From: Austropuccinia psidii
Lineage: Eukaryota; Basidiomycota; Pucciniomycetes; Pucciniales; Sphaerophragmiaceae
Length of the DNA: 64,000 bases
Direction: 5' to 3'
NCBI GenBank assembly: GCA_023105745.1
Contig: JALGQZ010000001.1
Location: 47,553,662 to 47,617,661, forward strand
Shown: one piece after another, positions 47,944 through 60,046 of the stretch
Layout of the letters: each line of letters starts with the position of its first letter
Numbering within the stretch: the stretch's first letter is position 1
The notes under the pieces: generated by a model
The model's input: the letters and a program-made list of their open reading frames with translations, nothing else
Databases searched by the model: none
What the model was told of the DNA's origin: nothing
Made by a program: the position numbers and the translations under genes

Positions 47944-50641
47944 GGCTGAACCACTTTCAGGTGGCAGCAATAGAAATATATCAATGCCAGTACAAAAACT
48001 GGTTCAGAGCAGCCAAGGAAGAGGAGTGGGAAATCTGCCCAAGCCTTTGGCAGGGGGCCATGAACTCCTACTTACACATCAAGAGCTTTCTGGGTCAGGA
48101 GAAGACCATAGAACTCTTAGGAGGATGGAGCCCCCTGTCTTGCAAAGAGAAGGTCAAAAAGATAAAGAATTGGTTGAAGAACCAAAGTCTTTTATCCATA
48201 GACCAGAAGAAAGAGTTGGAAATGACTCCAGCTTTTGAGACAGAGGCACCAGTGGCATCTACCAGCTCCAAACCAGCTCCAGAAGCATCCAAGGACAAGC
48301 CCAAAGGACCTCAAAAGAAACAGAGAGGTCCCAAGAACCATCAAGGCAAGGGAAAAGGCAAAGCCAATTGGCACAAACCTTACCCACAAGGGTACAGGAT
48401 CCCCAAATTGGAACCTTCAGCCATGAACAGTGTCTTCAATATGGCCAGAACTCTTATGGAATTCACAGCCAAGGAGCAGGAAAGGATGAACAGGACTTTT
48501 CCACGCAAATAACTGATGTACATAGAAGTATTAATGTAGAAATTGGCAAACTTGAGTCAAAGTTAAAGCAAATTACATTGGACTTAAATACTTTAAAGAC
48601 AAATGAAAAGAAACATTTTGAATGGCATCAGTTGACAACTGTCACCCTTGAGTCAATTGGCAATGCTTGTGAAAGAATTGAGAACCAATGTCAAACTCAG
48701 AATAATGACACAGAGGATCTTTCCATTTTTAAAGTAAATGATAGACTTAAAACTCTTGAAGACCATGTCTTACAAATACTTAAGAACACCAATCAATTTG
48801 CTATACATTTAGCAAAAAGTGACAGTGAAAGGCAAAAGTTGAAGAATGAGATAATTGCAAGTGTGGAACAAATTCATAAGAATCATGAACCACATATGCC
48901 AAGACATTCTACACCTTTAACTGAAGAAAAACTCTCTGTGAAAGAAAGTCTTACACCATTCTTGGGAGAAAATGCCTACTCTGCAAGAGATATTCCAAAA
49001 ATAGAAGAATGGCCAACATTCTCTGGTGAAGGAGAATACAACCATATTGAATTCATCAGGACTATTGATATGTTTCAAGAAGACTTTAATATACCTGATG
49101 AAATCATAGTGGGAAAACTACACTGTTTGTTTACCAGAACTGCAAAGAAATGGTATTACAAAATGAGGATTGATCATGGCAAACATGACTGGTCTTGGTG
49201 GAAATCTGAAGTGATTACCAAATGGGCTAATAATTCTTGGAGGCTTAAAATGGAAAATGCTTTTGAAAGTGCCATTTTTAACTCAGAAAAAGACAAACCA
49301 CTTACTTGGTTCTTCAAACAAAAAGACAGACTATCTGCTTTACACCCAGATATGTCTGACACTATGATTAATATGAAAATATTGAGAAAGTGTGGAGGAG
49401 AACTGGAACATGCTATCAAAAGCAGATTTGTGGAACCTTGTTCAACAGAGGACTACATTAATGCTATGGAAGATATCATTACCAGGACAAGAATTGGTAA
49501 GACTTGGATTAAAAACCCAATAGAGTCCAAAATAGTCTCAAAGATTCCTAGAGAGGAAAGAAGACCAGAAAGACCTGTCTTGAAGTGTCATAAATGTGGA
49601 AGTACTTCAAATTTAGACAACACTTGTCCTAAGAAGACAAAAATCAATGAAGTTCAAGTCATTGAAGAAATTCAGTGTACTGAGGAGAAAGAGGAGTCTG
49701 ATCAAGATTCTGCAGTCTCTGAAGATACACCAGTGGAGGACTATCCCATTGAAAACATTTCAGCTTTCTTTGAGGTCACAGAAGTCCATACCCACTTGCC
49801 ACAGTACAGTGAGGATTGCTGCAACCTGATCAATATCCAAGATGCCAGAATGTGTAAAACAAAACCTGCTAGAGGAAAGGGTTATACTGCTGGAGCATCC
49901 TGTATCACATCAGTTCTGATGAGTGATATTGAAGCCAAAGTAAATTTGGATACAGGGGCATTTTGCACTTGTGTTGGCAAAGATTATCTCCAAATTATAC
50001 TTCCTGAATGGAAAAACCATCTATTACCAATAGAAGGTGTACAATTCAGTAGTGCCAGTAACAATATGTACCCCTTGGGTATATTGGACACTAATATTGT
50101 ATTCCCACATCCAGCAGGAAGTGTAAGAATGAAAACTGAGATTGTAGTAATGGATAATTGTACATCTCAGCACATCATTCTTGGAAATGATTACTTGAAT
50201 ATTTATGGTATAGATATAAATAACCATAAAGACAGATATTTCACAATTGGAGATAACAAAAGGCAAAAATTTGCTTTTTCCAATATGCCAAAACAAATAT
50301 CTGTAGTATCTTCTGTCAAAGATACTTACAAAGATGAATTTGTGTCTAAACAACTTGTTGAAGCACAAATTAATCCATCATTGTCACCAAAGATGAGGAA
50401 TGAACTTATTGATGTATTATATACATACAATAATGCATTTGCATCTGATAATGAACCATTAGGCGCTATAAGGGGACATGAAATTGATATTACTCTTAAT
50501 ATTGATAGACCATATCCTCCAGTACTTAGAAGACCAGCTTATCCAGCCAGTCCCAGAGCTAGAGAGGCCTTGGAAAAACATATCCAAGAGTTGATCCAAC
50601 TTGGTGTGCTAAGGAAAGTAGGCCATAATGAGGAAGCTTAA
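47735..50641 (+). pseudogene. gag-protease-RT start of element D
   Basis: ATG at 47735 (MVHTRNGSNYS). A TGA at 48236-48238 (gga to tga relative to A) interrupts it; the frame is then open to 50641. It contains a coiled-coil-like region, the gag core (WPTFSGEGEYNH, SWWKSE, EPCSTEDY), a CCHC knuckle (CHKCGSTSNLDNTC), protease DTG (Asp codon at 49949), a linker and the RT N-terminus ([26 protein letters not shown]). gag, protease and RT are in one frame here, showing that the family uses a single fused gag-pol. The stop is created by the deletion into the LTR. Confidence 0.9.
47944..48512 (+). CDS. ORF1 exon 2 of element D (best-preserved copy)
   Basis: About 189 residues, open to a TAA at 48510-48512 (ending MNRTFPRK). 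Motifs in order: GLNHFQ, IYQCQYKNWF, EWEICPSLWQGAMNSY, GWSPLS, KVKKIKNW, a Lys/Gly/Gln-rich basic stretch, KPYPQGYRIPK, VFNMARTLMEF. B's diverged copy keeps the same blocks and the same end. The whole exon overlaps the gag-pol frame in a different register. I know no domain name for it. The basic, proline-rich C-terminal half suggests nucleic-acid binding, which is inference. Confidence 0.68.
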
Positions 50642-52061
50642 ATTTCTATTTTTGACGTGAAAAATAAGTAAGGGGGACAAAAGACATCAAAGAGAGCCAG
50701 GGTACCCAACTTCTGAGGCCTCAGAGGCATGGACAGCTCTAAAGCTTGGATACGTGGCTGATCTTAGACTAATTGGTAAACCAAAACCTTTTGGGAACTT
50801 GGTTACCATGTCACAACTACTGTAAATTTTAAGAAAATAGCAAATAAACCTGCTATTTTGACATGCCAAGGAGGTAAAAAGCTACTTAGACTCCTGTAAC
50901 CATGTCAATTCTTAATGATTTTCCATGGATAAGCCCCAAAAAAGGAATTAAAACCCTTTTTGGACTTGTATCCATTGATTTACCTCATAGCAACCAGTAA
51001 AACACTGATATTTGCAATTCTATGAAGAAATGAGGTAAAAACTTCAAAAATTCATTAAAAATACAATTATTAATGAATCCTTCTGAAACTTTCAGGACTA
51101 ATGGAGGACTGTATTATCTATGTTACAACCAAAAAGAATTACAGTTTTACTTACAGTCCATTTTTGACTATTCTATGTGAAACACTGAATCTTCAAAAAT
51201 TTACAGTAATTACAACCTGTGATGAAATTGGAAATAACATTGATAACTTTGAGAAATCAATGATTATTTTGGAATAAAAGAGGATTTATAGATGTTACTC
51301 CTTTTATTCTTAACCATATTGGGGTTGGTAGTCACATAAAAGCTTCAATTAAGTAATTATGATAATCTTACATGACAACAGATGATGCAATCAATAATCC
51401 AAAAGGGTTTATTGTTTTCTCACTCACTGGTTTTTCAGTTTGCTCCATGGCACACCTCTGTGAGCTGTTGTTGACTTAAAAGAGCCCTATTCTTGCTGTT
51501 TTTTCCACATCATCATCATCTTATTATCATTTAAATCATTATTACCAACAAGTAAGTATTAGTTATAGCTATTCTTAAGTGTTTTAAATCTCTCAGAATC
51601 AATCAGAAAGACGTGAAATCATATAATCCAACTATATATTGTTGTAATACTGTTATAAGTTCATTTTGATCCTTAAAATCCACAATTCTATGTCAAATAT
51701 CTCTATTTTATCTTTCAATAAGTTCTTTGGAATATTAGTGAGTGATTTATTTTTAATTCTTAAAGTTTTTCTCTAAAATTTACCATTATGATTATTCTTT
51801 CAAAAGATAATTATATATTGAAATAATTTTATTATTTTCATAATGAAGTTTTATTATTAAAATCTTCTTGTAATTGATTCTTGTAGACAATTACTTTCTC
51901 ACTGTTAAAATCACTAGTAGTTCTTAACACGTGAAAGAAATAATTCTTTCATTATTTAATTGTGGTTATAATAACATTTTTGTTATTATATTTCATAAGA
52001 ACAGCCATAGTACTGTTGATTAATAGTAATATTATCATCAGTTTCATAGACACATCTTACA
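50634..52061 (+). repeat. Truncated 3' LTR of element D
   Basis: Matches the LTR from its position ~463 to the end (acacatcttaca). The first ~460 bases are missing through the deletion that also removed pol. Confidence 0.9.
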
Positions 52062-53679
52062 CTTACAGCTTTCAAATCATGATTTAATTTACTCCCAAAT
52101 TTTCTCAATGCAATATTCTCTTCTCTAGACTATTTATTCTTATGTTCATAACCAAGTTTTTTTAAATTATTTTTCCTTATCCTTGATCATGAATTTCATG
52201 TTTTTTGAAATTTGCACTAATTATTTTTCACCTCTCCTTAATAATTAAACAAAAAAAAATTTCCTTAAGCCACAGTAAAATGAGAGCAGTATTAATTTTT
52301 CTCTTGAACTAACCCTGGATCTCTAAAGAAATTCCTCCAAAAAAACAAAATCCTTTCTCTTGTCACTAGAATAGGTGAAGAAAAGAATTTCTTTTTTCCA
52401 TGAAGCTCATATAAGGAATCAAAATACAAATCCTAAAGCCCCACAGAGAGAATTGAAATAAAAAAGCCCTTTACGGGCAAAAAATGAAATATGAGAAAAT
52501 TACTTTGTAAATGAAGTTAATTTCAGGAACTTTTCATTCACATGGTTAAGAAAAATCATCCCACTGGATTTGAAAACACAAAGGTTAGTTTTTTGAATGA
52601 CCACTTTAAGATATTATTTGATTACTAATTCTTTTTGATTCTAGGATTAATTCCCTTGGAACATAAAGCTCCTCTCTTGTGCTTTATTGAACAAGAAGGG
52701 TTTCTGTAGTAATCAAACAGAATGATTTAATATATCTTATCAATTCTTTTCCAGTTTAGAAAAGATTTAGACAGCCATTCAAAATGAAGGACCTAAATTG
52801 GTAACAATTTAAGAAATAGAGACCCTGTGAAAAGCTAGGGAGAAGAATATAAAATTTGGGAATAACCTCTTGTAATTTCCATAATTCCTCATCCAATATC
52901 TCCATTTTGCCTTAGAAAAATTAGAAATCCAAAATTGGATTACCCAAACTTTATGAGAAACCAGATTATCACTATGATGAAGCATGTAGGATAAAGTCAC
53001 TTCAAAGATTTCCTCAATTAGCTATTGGTGGTGAAGTTGGAGGAGGTATGGGGTTGCTATATTTTGAAATTTGAAGACAATTTTTAGCAACAGAGGTACA
53101 ATACAAACTGGCAATACACTTTCCTGTTGAGAGCCATACCCTTCCAAAAGCCATGCTAAAGGCTTTCCACCAATTTGGTTCAAGCTCAAAATTGGCTCTT
53201 AACCTATGGCTATTTTGGTGAATTGTACCACCTGAAACCCATAAAGCTGTGTTGTTCAGGCTCATAAACATCCAAAAAGTTTCTGTTCAATTTATTTTGT
53301 CATTAGTAGACTTGAGATTTTGGGACCACCAACTGAACCTCTGTATGCCCCCTGAGGTGGAAATATTATTTTTTCATCTACTGCAATCAACTCATCTTCT
53401 TTGAAAAACATATCATGAAAAATTATTGAATAAAAACTTTCAGATGAATTGAAACAGAATCTTCAAGAACTTGATAAATCAATTCAAAAGAATAAATCTT
53501 TTTGATGAAAACAAAAACTCAACTACCTCACATAGGGAGAAAATTTGCTTTTTAATTGAGGAAATCATATTGAGGATCACTGTATCAAAGAACAATTTGT
53601 GAGCAATAGCCCTGACACCACTTGGTCATTCATGCTGAAAAAGGATCAATTTATAGCTTTCAGGAATGTAATAGAGCAT
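52062..53679. other. Stretch without supported genes
   Basis: AT-rich. The minus-strand frames at 52809-53000 and 53014-53271 have no recognisable motif or homologue in the window. Probably intergenic or decayed transposon sequence upstream of the transposase remnant. Confidence 0.55.
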
Positions 53680-54091
53680 TCCAAACATAAAAAAATATAG
53701 AAAATTGAAGTCCTTGATTGGTTTCACACAAAGAGAAGCAGTACACAAGTTAAAGCTGAGATCTCTTCAAAAGGCTAACCATAAATATATCTTAAGCAGC
53801 CCTGCATATCAGAATGGCTGAAGGATGAGACACACATTTGTCAAGAGAGTGGAGAGGACTTGTCTGGTAACATAAAATAAATTGTGCCTGTTAAACATAA
53901 AAAAAATTGACATTTTTTAGAAGAATGGATCAAAAAAGCCATCTTACATACTATTATAATCAATATACATTTCATATGTGAGAAGTGGGAAGATCTTTCA
54001 AGGCTAAGAAAAATTCCACAATCAGATGACCTTCACCCCTCAAATGGGTGGATTGAGTATTTCAAGAAATGAAATAAATTTCATCATTATG
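53680..54091 (+). pseudogene. pogo/Tigger-type transposase, N-terminal DNA-binding part
   Basis: In shifting frames the sequence reads KIEVLDWFHTK, then LKQPCISEWLKDE, and later EEWIKKAI, CEKWEDL and SNGWIEYFKK. These follow the order of the two helix-turn-helix DNA-binding units (CENP-B-type) in fungal pogo/Tigger transposases (known family plan: I-K-Q-P-x-V-S-x-W, then W-x-x-K-A, then L-S-x-G-W-L-x-x-F-K). An antisense Ty3 LTR (54092-56014) interrupts the gene right after this part; the catalytic half resumes at 56015. Confidence 0.65.
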
Positions 54092-56014
54092 TATTACATG
54101 TTTAATATGTGTCTATGAGCCTGTTGATAATATTACTATTAATCAACAGTATTATCATTGCTCTTATGAAATATAATAAATAGACTTATTATAACAAAAA
54201 TTAAATAATTAATTACCTAATTATTTCTTGTACTTGTAATACACTACTAGTGATTATAATAGTAAAATTAATTATCTACAAGAATCAATTACAAAAAGTA
54301 TTCAATAGGAGAACTTCTTATTGGAGAAACTAGATTATTTAAATTTACAGCTATATTATGCAAGAATAAGTCTAAAGAAAGTTTTTGAACAAAACTATTA
54401 CTAGAGAAAAGCTTCAAGAAATGAGTGAAAACTATCATGAATACTCCAATAATAACTTTCAAAGATTGATTAGGGTGATTTGACAGATTAATTGTGGATT
54501 TAAAGGATAAAAATTTGATTTATAGCCTTAATGCAAATATTTATAGCTAAATACTATTGGAAGTAGCTTATTTATATGATTTCACATCTTTCTGATCTAT
54601 TCTGAAAGATTTAAAGCACTCAATAAGAGAACTACCTGATACTTACTTGTTGGTACAAAAGATATAATTGGAAAAGAAGATGATTTGAAAAAAACAGGAA
54701 GGGAAGGCCTCTTTCAAGTTGATAACAGCTGACAGAGGTGTGAAATAAATAAAATTGAAAAAACAGTGAGTGGAAATAAAATATCCCCTTTATATTATTG
54801 ATTTAATCATCTGTTGTCACATAGCATTATCATAATTAATGAATTAAGTCGTTTTATGTGACTACCAACCCATTTATGGTTAAGAATGAAAGGAGTAACA
54901 ACTATAAATCTTCTTTTATTTCAAAATAAACATTCATTTTTGAAAGATATCAATGTTATTGGAATTTAATCACAGGTTTTATTTTCTATTAATTTTTGAA
55001 GATTCAGTGTTTTGCATTGAATAGTCAAAAATGGACTGTGGGAAAAACTTGGAATTTGAATTATGAAGACAAAATTCTTTTTGGGTTTGATATGAATAAT
55101 ACTATGCTCCATTTGTCTTGAATTTTTAAGAAAGATTAAATAAGAATCCTATTCTTAATGAATCTGTGAAGTTTTTACCTTATTTCTACATACAATTGCA
55201 AATAGAACACTAATAGCTGGTTTACAGGAGGTAAATGAATTGATAGTGCAAAAAGGGTTTTAATTACTCTTTTTTGGGTTTATCTATGGAAAATCATTAA
55301 GAATTGACATTGTCACAGGAGTCAGGGTTTCTATTTACCTCCTTGTCATATCCAAATAGCAGTTTATGCTATTTTTTATGATTTAATGGGAATTTAGCTT
55401 GTTAAGTATACTAATTTGGCCATTTTCAGCTATGTATTTAAGCTCTAGAGCAATCCACGCCTCAAAGGCATCAGAAATTGGGTCCCCTGGCTGTTATTAA
55501 TGTCTTTTGTCCTATTAGGTATTGTCACATCAAAAATAGTAATTCAAGCTCAAAGTCCAAAATCCACAATGGGAGCATTGAGCCTGTATGTAACAAAAAT
55601 GTAATTTTAAGTTCCAAAAACATGCATAACACTAATATTAGTGTATATGTAACATGGTATTTGTCACATTCCTATTATTTTGGCCTGAAATTGAGAGAAA
55701 AAAATATTTTTGCAAAACTTGTACATGGCATTGAAGATGTAGTATTGAAGTATTTTCCATATTACCACCCCATAGGGTTAATTTAAGCTTATTCACTCCA
55801 TGGAGCTACCCTAGGTTAATATTTGTGTAGAATCCAAATTTGGAATTTAATCCATGGATTTACTTAATCAAAATAAAGTTATTCATTTTTTCTTAAATAA
55901 AAAATAATAAATTTTCCATATATGCATGATTTATGGGTTATTCATAGTTCAGAATTTATTTTAATATTAATATTACTTGTGGTTGGGTATGTAAAATATA
56001 GCTCAAGGCTCACA
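54092..56014 (-). repeat. Degenerate A/D-family LTR, antisense (~1,923 bp)
   Basis: Reverse complement of the Ty3 LTR: ends ggctcaca at 56014 and runs back to the catcttaca side near 54092-54115, with many substitutions. ttatg flanks both sides (54087-54091 and 56015-56019), a possible target duplication. It is older than the other copies and was inserted into the transposase gene. The ORF at 55478-55786 is LTR sequence. Confidence 0.8.
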
Positions 56015-57162
56015 TTATGGCAAGAATCTTTAAAAAGACCCACTTAGGTGGAGGAAGAAAGAGCTTGCCTTAATCCTTTACCATCAGGATTTGAGACAAA
56101 CAATATTTTCAATATGTACAAAATAGACCTTTTTTATGCATCTGTAAATTTTTGCTACTTGACAATGATGTGTTTTGCTCATTTAGATTACCACCTTTGT
56201 AGAATTCCCCAAGATAAAGCATTTGCACATAAACAAACACATGGGGTCAAATCCAACAAGACTTGCATAATTATTTCTCTATCTCACAATGAAACAGGTA
56301 CAGGAAAATTGCCTCTACTTTTGCTAGGGGAGTACAAATGTCCACAATGTGTCAATTAGATATATGCCTTTCAGTTGATATATAATTAACACTTCAATTA
56401 ATCTTCCTGGATTACCTTTAAAAAGATGATTACTTCATGTAAAATTAAATTACCAACCAAAAAATGTAAAATAAAACTACTTTTGGATAATTTCACAGGG
56501 CATGGAATTCCAGAAATCAGATTTTCCAACATATCAATCTTATTTTGCTCCCCAAATATGACAGCTTTTGTTCAGCCAATGGATGCAGGCATAATTTGCA
56601 CATTCAAGGCACAATATAGAATAAAGTTCATTACAACTGTAATTTGTTACTATTATTAAAACAAAGACTTCTTAATATTATAAAATCTGGTTGGTTGAAC
56701 AAAATGCAACTCTGTTGGCATTCTTGCAAAGAAGTAACACAGAAACAATAAAAAATTTCTGGGGGCATAAAATGAAAATGGACTCCATGATTCAGAAGCT
56801 AAACTTGAAAAGGAAAAATTGTCCTTAGAGGATATAGTGAGAGCCACAATAAGGCATTGAATGTCAATCTCAGAAATATGAGATCCAGAAAAAAAGAAAA
56901 TTTATGAACAGTTTACTATTTAGGAAATTTAAAAGATAGTAAAGGGAACTCAGAAAAACTTGACAATGTGTTAGTAGAAGATCCTAAAATTCCAACTTCT
57001 AGCATCTCCAAGGTTCAAAGCAAAATAAATTTGATTTTAAGCTATATCTCACAAACTCTTGATTATGATACTGATAAAATAAACAATTCTTTGGAAGCCT
57101 GCAGCAAATATTTTGAATCTCAATTGTTTATTAAGTGCAAAAAGAAATTCCTTGTGGACTAA
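56015..57162 (+). pseudogene. pogo/Tigger-type DDE transposase, catalytic part
   Basis: 56048-56359 reads NIFNMYKIDLFY, IPQDKAFAHK and GVKSNKTCIII, then GTGKLPLLLLGEYKCPQC. 56426-56659 reads KIKLLLDNFTGHGIPE, NMTAFVQPMDAGII and FKAQYRIKF. This is the order of the DDE_1 catalytic core. The first acidic position is lost (NMYKI for N-M-D-E-T), while the DN and DAG aspartates remain. About 20 unexplained codons between LFYAS and IPQDK start with gtaaat and end with ttgtag, perhaps an old intron. A decayed C-terminus may reach 57162 (56968-57162, DYDTDKINNSLEAC). Dead by stops. Confidence 0.78.
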
Positions 57163-59357
57163 TTCCAAAATTGTATTACTTTATACTTTGTAGTTTGCCA
57201 CAGTAGTATCTTTATGCTTGTTTCATTTCTATTTAATTTTAATTCAGTAACTATGATTGATATCAAACTTTAAAATACTCAAAAAAAGTGTTTCCTAGTC
57301 CCTCAACTCTTTTTCCATACTAAAAAAAATATTATATAAATTAAGAAAATTTGTCACAAAATACAGTTTTGAAAATCTTGATTGGTTGAGTGTATGGGTT
57401 TTCACAAGGTACCCTATTGAGACCCATGAGCTTCCCAAAACCATTGGAAAGTTTGTCCACAAACCAGTAAGAGATTGGTCAGGTTACAGCTCAAAATCAG
57501 TTTGCACTTAAAAGCGCTGGTGGGCCATGGTTGTGGCATTTGTGGGAGGTGAATTGTGAAATCTTGCAACATAATCCACTCATGGATATTCTCATAATAA
57601 GCTTTAGCTTGGAGAAGTGGGTGATTAAAATGGAGCTTTGACATTAAAATCATTTTTTTGGAAATCAGTAACCTGGGTTTGATTTAAATAGAAGATTAAC
57701 TCAGAAATGTTGATTCAACTTTTTAATGTAACAAAAGCAATATGACAGTGACAAAAAGGATGCAATTATTAATTTCAATTCTATATTTCATATTGTAATT
57801 ACAAAAATTGAATTTTCCTTTTATAGAAGATCTAGTATAAGCTAATGAGCATAGGATTCTAATTCAAGAATATTTTTTTCCGCAAAGAGCAATATTAATG
57901 ACATATTTGATAGTTCCAAATCAAGTTGATGCCTTCCTTCATAAAATTTATCCTTCAAACACACATCCTAAATCAATCAAAATTGCTTAAATGTGGATTG
58001 GTGGAGGTGTCAGCCTGTGACTCAAAACCAGAGCACAAGCATGACTACGAAATACCACAAACCAATGATAAAGCTAAGATACCACCAAAACATGGAGCTT
58101 ATCCAAACAAGCTCAAAAGTTATCAAAGGAAAGAGGAAACTGACCTCTTTACAAATATAAAAGTCCATCATCATAGGACAAGTAATAACAAAGTTATTCC
58201 TTCTCAAAGTTGTTGCTGAGAGTAAACCTTAAATTTCACCTCTCATCTGAAATATGGAGGGGGAGGCTTAACACCAAAAAATGGGTATTCAGATTGAATC
58301 TCTAAGTGAGGGCTATCCAGTGGTACTAGCCAAAGTGAGCTAACCCCAAAATTACAGAGTTTATGGCCAAAATAAGTTCAAATAAGGGTGAATAAAATAT
58401 TTGCCTCCCATCTAGCTCCTACAGCTTTAGTGTGAGATACTTAAAGTGGAGTTTTTATGGAAAGAGCACAACCAGATATATTTTATGGTGCCTTTCATCT
58501 CCCCCTATATCATCTAGAACAAAAGTTATGGAGAAAACAAGCTCCATACAGATATTGCAAAAATTATATATCTGAATACAAACTTTGTACATGGCATAAT
58601 GTTGGCCGTATTTGATTTTACCCATACCAAATGAGGTACCATTGTTTAAATCCCATCCAGAGCTACACAATTAACCACCTTTGAGTTCAATATCTCAAAA
58701 ACCGACAAAGGTATAGCAGGTTTAAGGTTAAAATCCCACAATTGGGCCAACACACCTTTTCTGTGGGATAATATCCCATAACCATGATTATGAGGTGTCA
58801 AACAGACAAAGAAAAAATTTTATACTTCAACAACTCATAGTTGATTCAATACTGGGTCCATAAAGGTTCTGTACAGCGTTCTATGTGTCAAACACATAAG
58901 AAGAGGGCTGTTTGGTCTCCAGACAAAACCTTTCACCCTGTTTTGGTGAAAACTTCCCAGATGTGGTTTCAAAACCACATCTGAGCCCAATACAGATTAT
59001 ACAGGCCTTGTGAAAACCAAAATCCAGTACTCTAAAGTGAAGGATCTTCACTTCATCCACATGAAATGGTCTAAAGGACCTTTTCACCCATTTTCATGAG
59101 AAAAAGGGATATTTCTCTTCCCACAATAGGAATCTCCATCCTGTTCTTAAATTCCTATGTAGTACAACTTTCAAAAAAAGTTACACTCTTGGAAAAAAAA
59201 CCATTTTTATCATCCTCAGACCTTTCTTAAAGTAATTTCACCGTGTCACAGTCATAGTTGAAGTTGTAAATAGTATTATTAAAACTTCATCATAGACTGA
59301 GCCTTACAGGAGGCCACACAAACTGGGGCCCTCTGGATACAGGAAAAAGGAAAAATA
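57163..59357. other. Stretch without recognisable genes
   Basis: Slightly less AT-rich than its neighbours. The frame at 57926-58219 (97 codons) lacks any motif I recognise and is not supported. Confidence 0.5.
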
Positions 59358-59552
59358 GTGATATGCATACACCTGTCAGAACAACTCTTCAATACCAACA
59401 GGAGGTCTATTGTCACTATGTGCAAGACAATGACATTGCATATGCAAAGTCACGTGGACATATACAGAGTTCTGGAAAAGTCTGCTGCATCTAGTGATGC
59501 CCAAAGATTTTGTATGCATTGTAATCACTCACTTTTTAATGTACACTTCTTG
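59358..59552 (+). pseudogene. Possible exon of the downstream hypothetical gene
   Basis: 65 codons ending at a consensus donor (ttg|gtaagt, 59553). The C-terminal part RFCMHCNHSLFNVHF has a CxxC pair and looks protein-like. A candidate acceptor (ttttggtcag) ends at 59689, but its phase does not fit the next frame (MNEEFQAA). The link is a guess from position only. Confidence 0.3.
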
Positions 59553-59709
59553 GTAAGTTAGTCTTTTATACCTTTCCTAAATAATAAAATCTCAACTGGT
59601 TTCTAGTAACTTTTCTTCAGTTCTTGTATTCTTTATATTATTTTTTGAAGCTATATTATATATATAATCTGGTTTACTTTTGGTCAGTTTACTTTACTTA
59701 AATCCTTAA

Positions 59710-60046
59710 TTGTCAAACATGAATGAGGAGTTTCAAGCTGCAGTCTCTGCTGCAACAATCAAACAAAATGATCAGATGAGTAAGATGCACAAAGCTATCT
59801 CTCCTCACAATGATATGTGGAGCAAATTAATTATCAAAGTTGAAACCTTCAGTTTGAAAAACATAATCCTGCTACTTCTTCTTCTTCAAGAAAGAGACCA
59901 AAAAAAGGAAGAAAAAGGCTAAAAGTACAACCTTAACCAGAAGCCTTGAAACATCAAAAAAACCTCAAAAAAGCTTTTCAAAATCAAAAGGAAATTGTAT
60001 CATTGAAACTCCAAATATACAAGAGCTCAAGCCTGATTTTTTCAGG
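59710..60046 (+). pseudogene. Rust-lineage hypothetical gene, 5' part
   Basis: MNEEFQAAVSAATIKQNDQM (ATG 59719) starts a coiled-coil-like N-terminus, followed in neighbouring frames by a Ser/Arg/Lys-rich region (SSSRKRPKKG) and QELKPDFF. From memory this resembles a multi-copy family of hypothetical proteins in rust fungi, often found among retroelements; function unknown. Frameshifts are present near 59890-59930. A 1.63 kb insert interrupts it at 60046, with ttttcagg on both sides. Confidence 0.5.

Larger units (their letters stand above)
45210..52061 (+). mobile_element. Ty3/gypsy retrotransposon D, pol deleted
   Basis: Same family as A: 5' LTR, primer site, spliced ORF1, gag, protease and the first codons of RT. 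A deletion then joins RT sequence to position ~463 of the 3' LTR (junction 50634-50640, within gaagctta). The 5-bp flanks differ (tcttt at 45205-45209, cttac at 52062-52066), so the two ends may not come from one insertion. Confidence 0.88.

Noticed and set aside
47735..48238. Independent short gene ending at 48238
   Set aside because: It is the N-terminal part of gag-pol cut by one substitution; the same frame continues after the stop.
53014..53271. 85-codon minus-strand frame
   Set aside because: No domain, no conserved copy in the window, and no promoter or splice context.
57926..58219. 97-codon frame (KHDYEIPQTNDKAKIPPKHG)
   Set aside because: Protein-like in composition but with no recognisable motif and a competing frame on the other strand.
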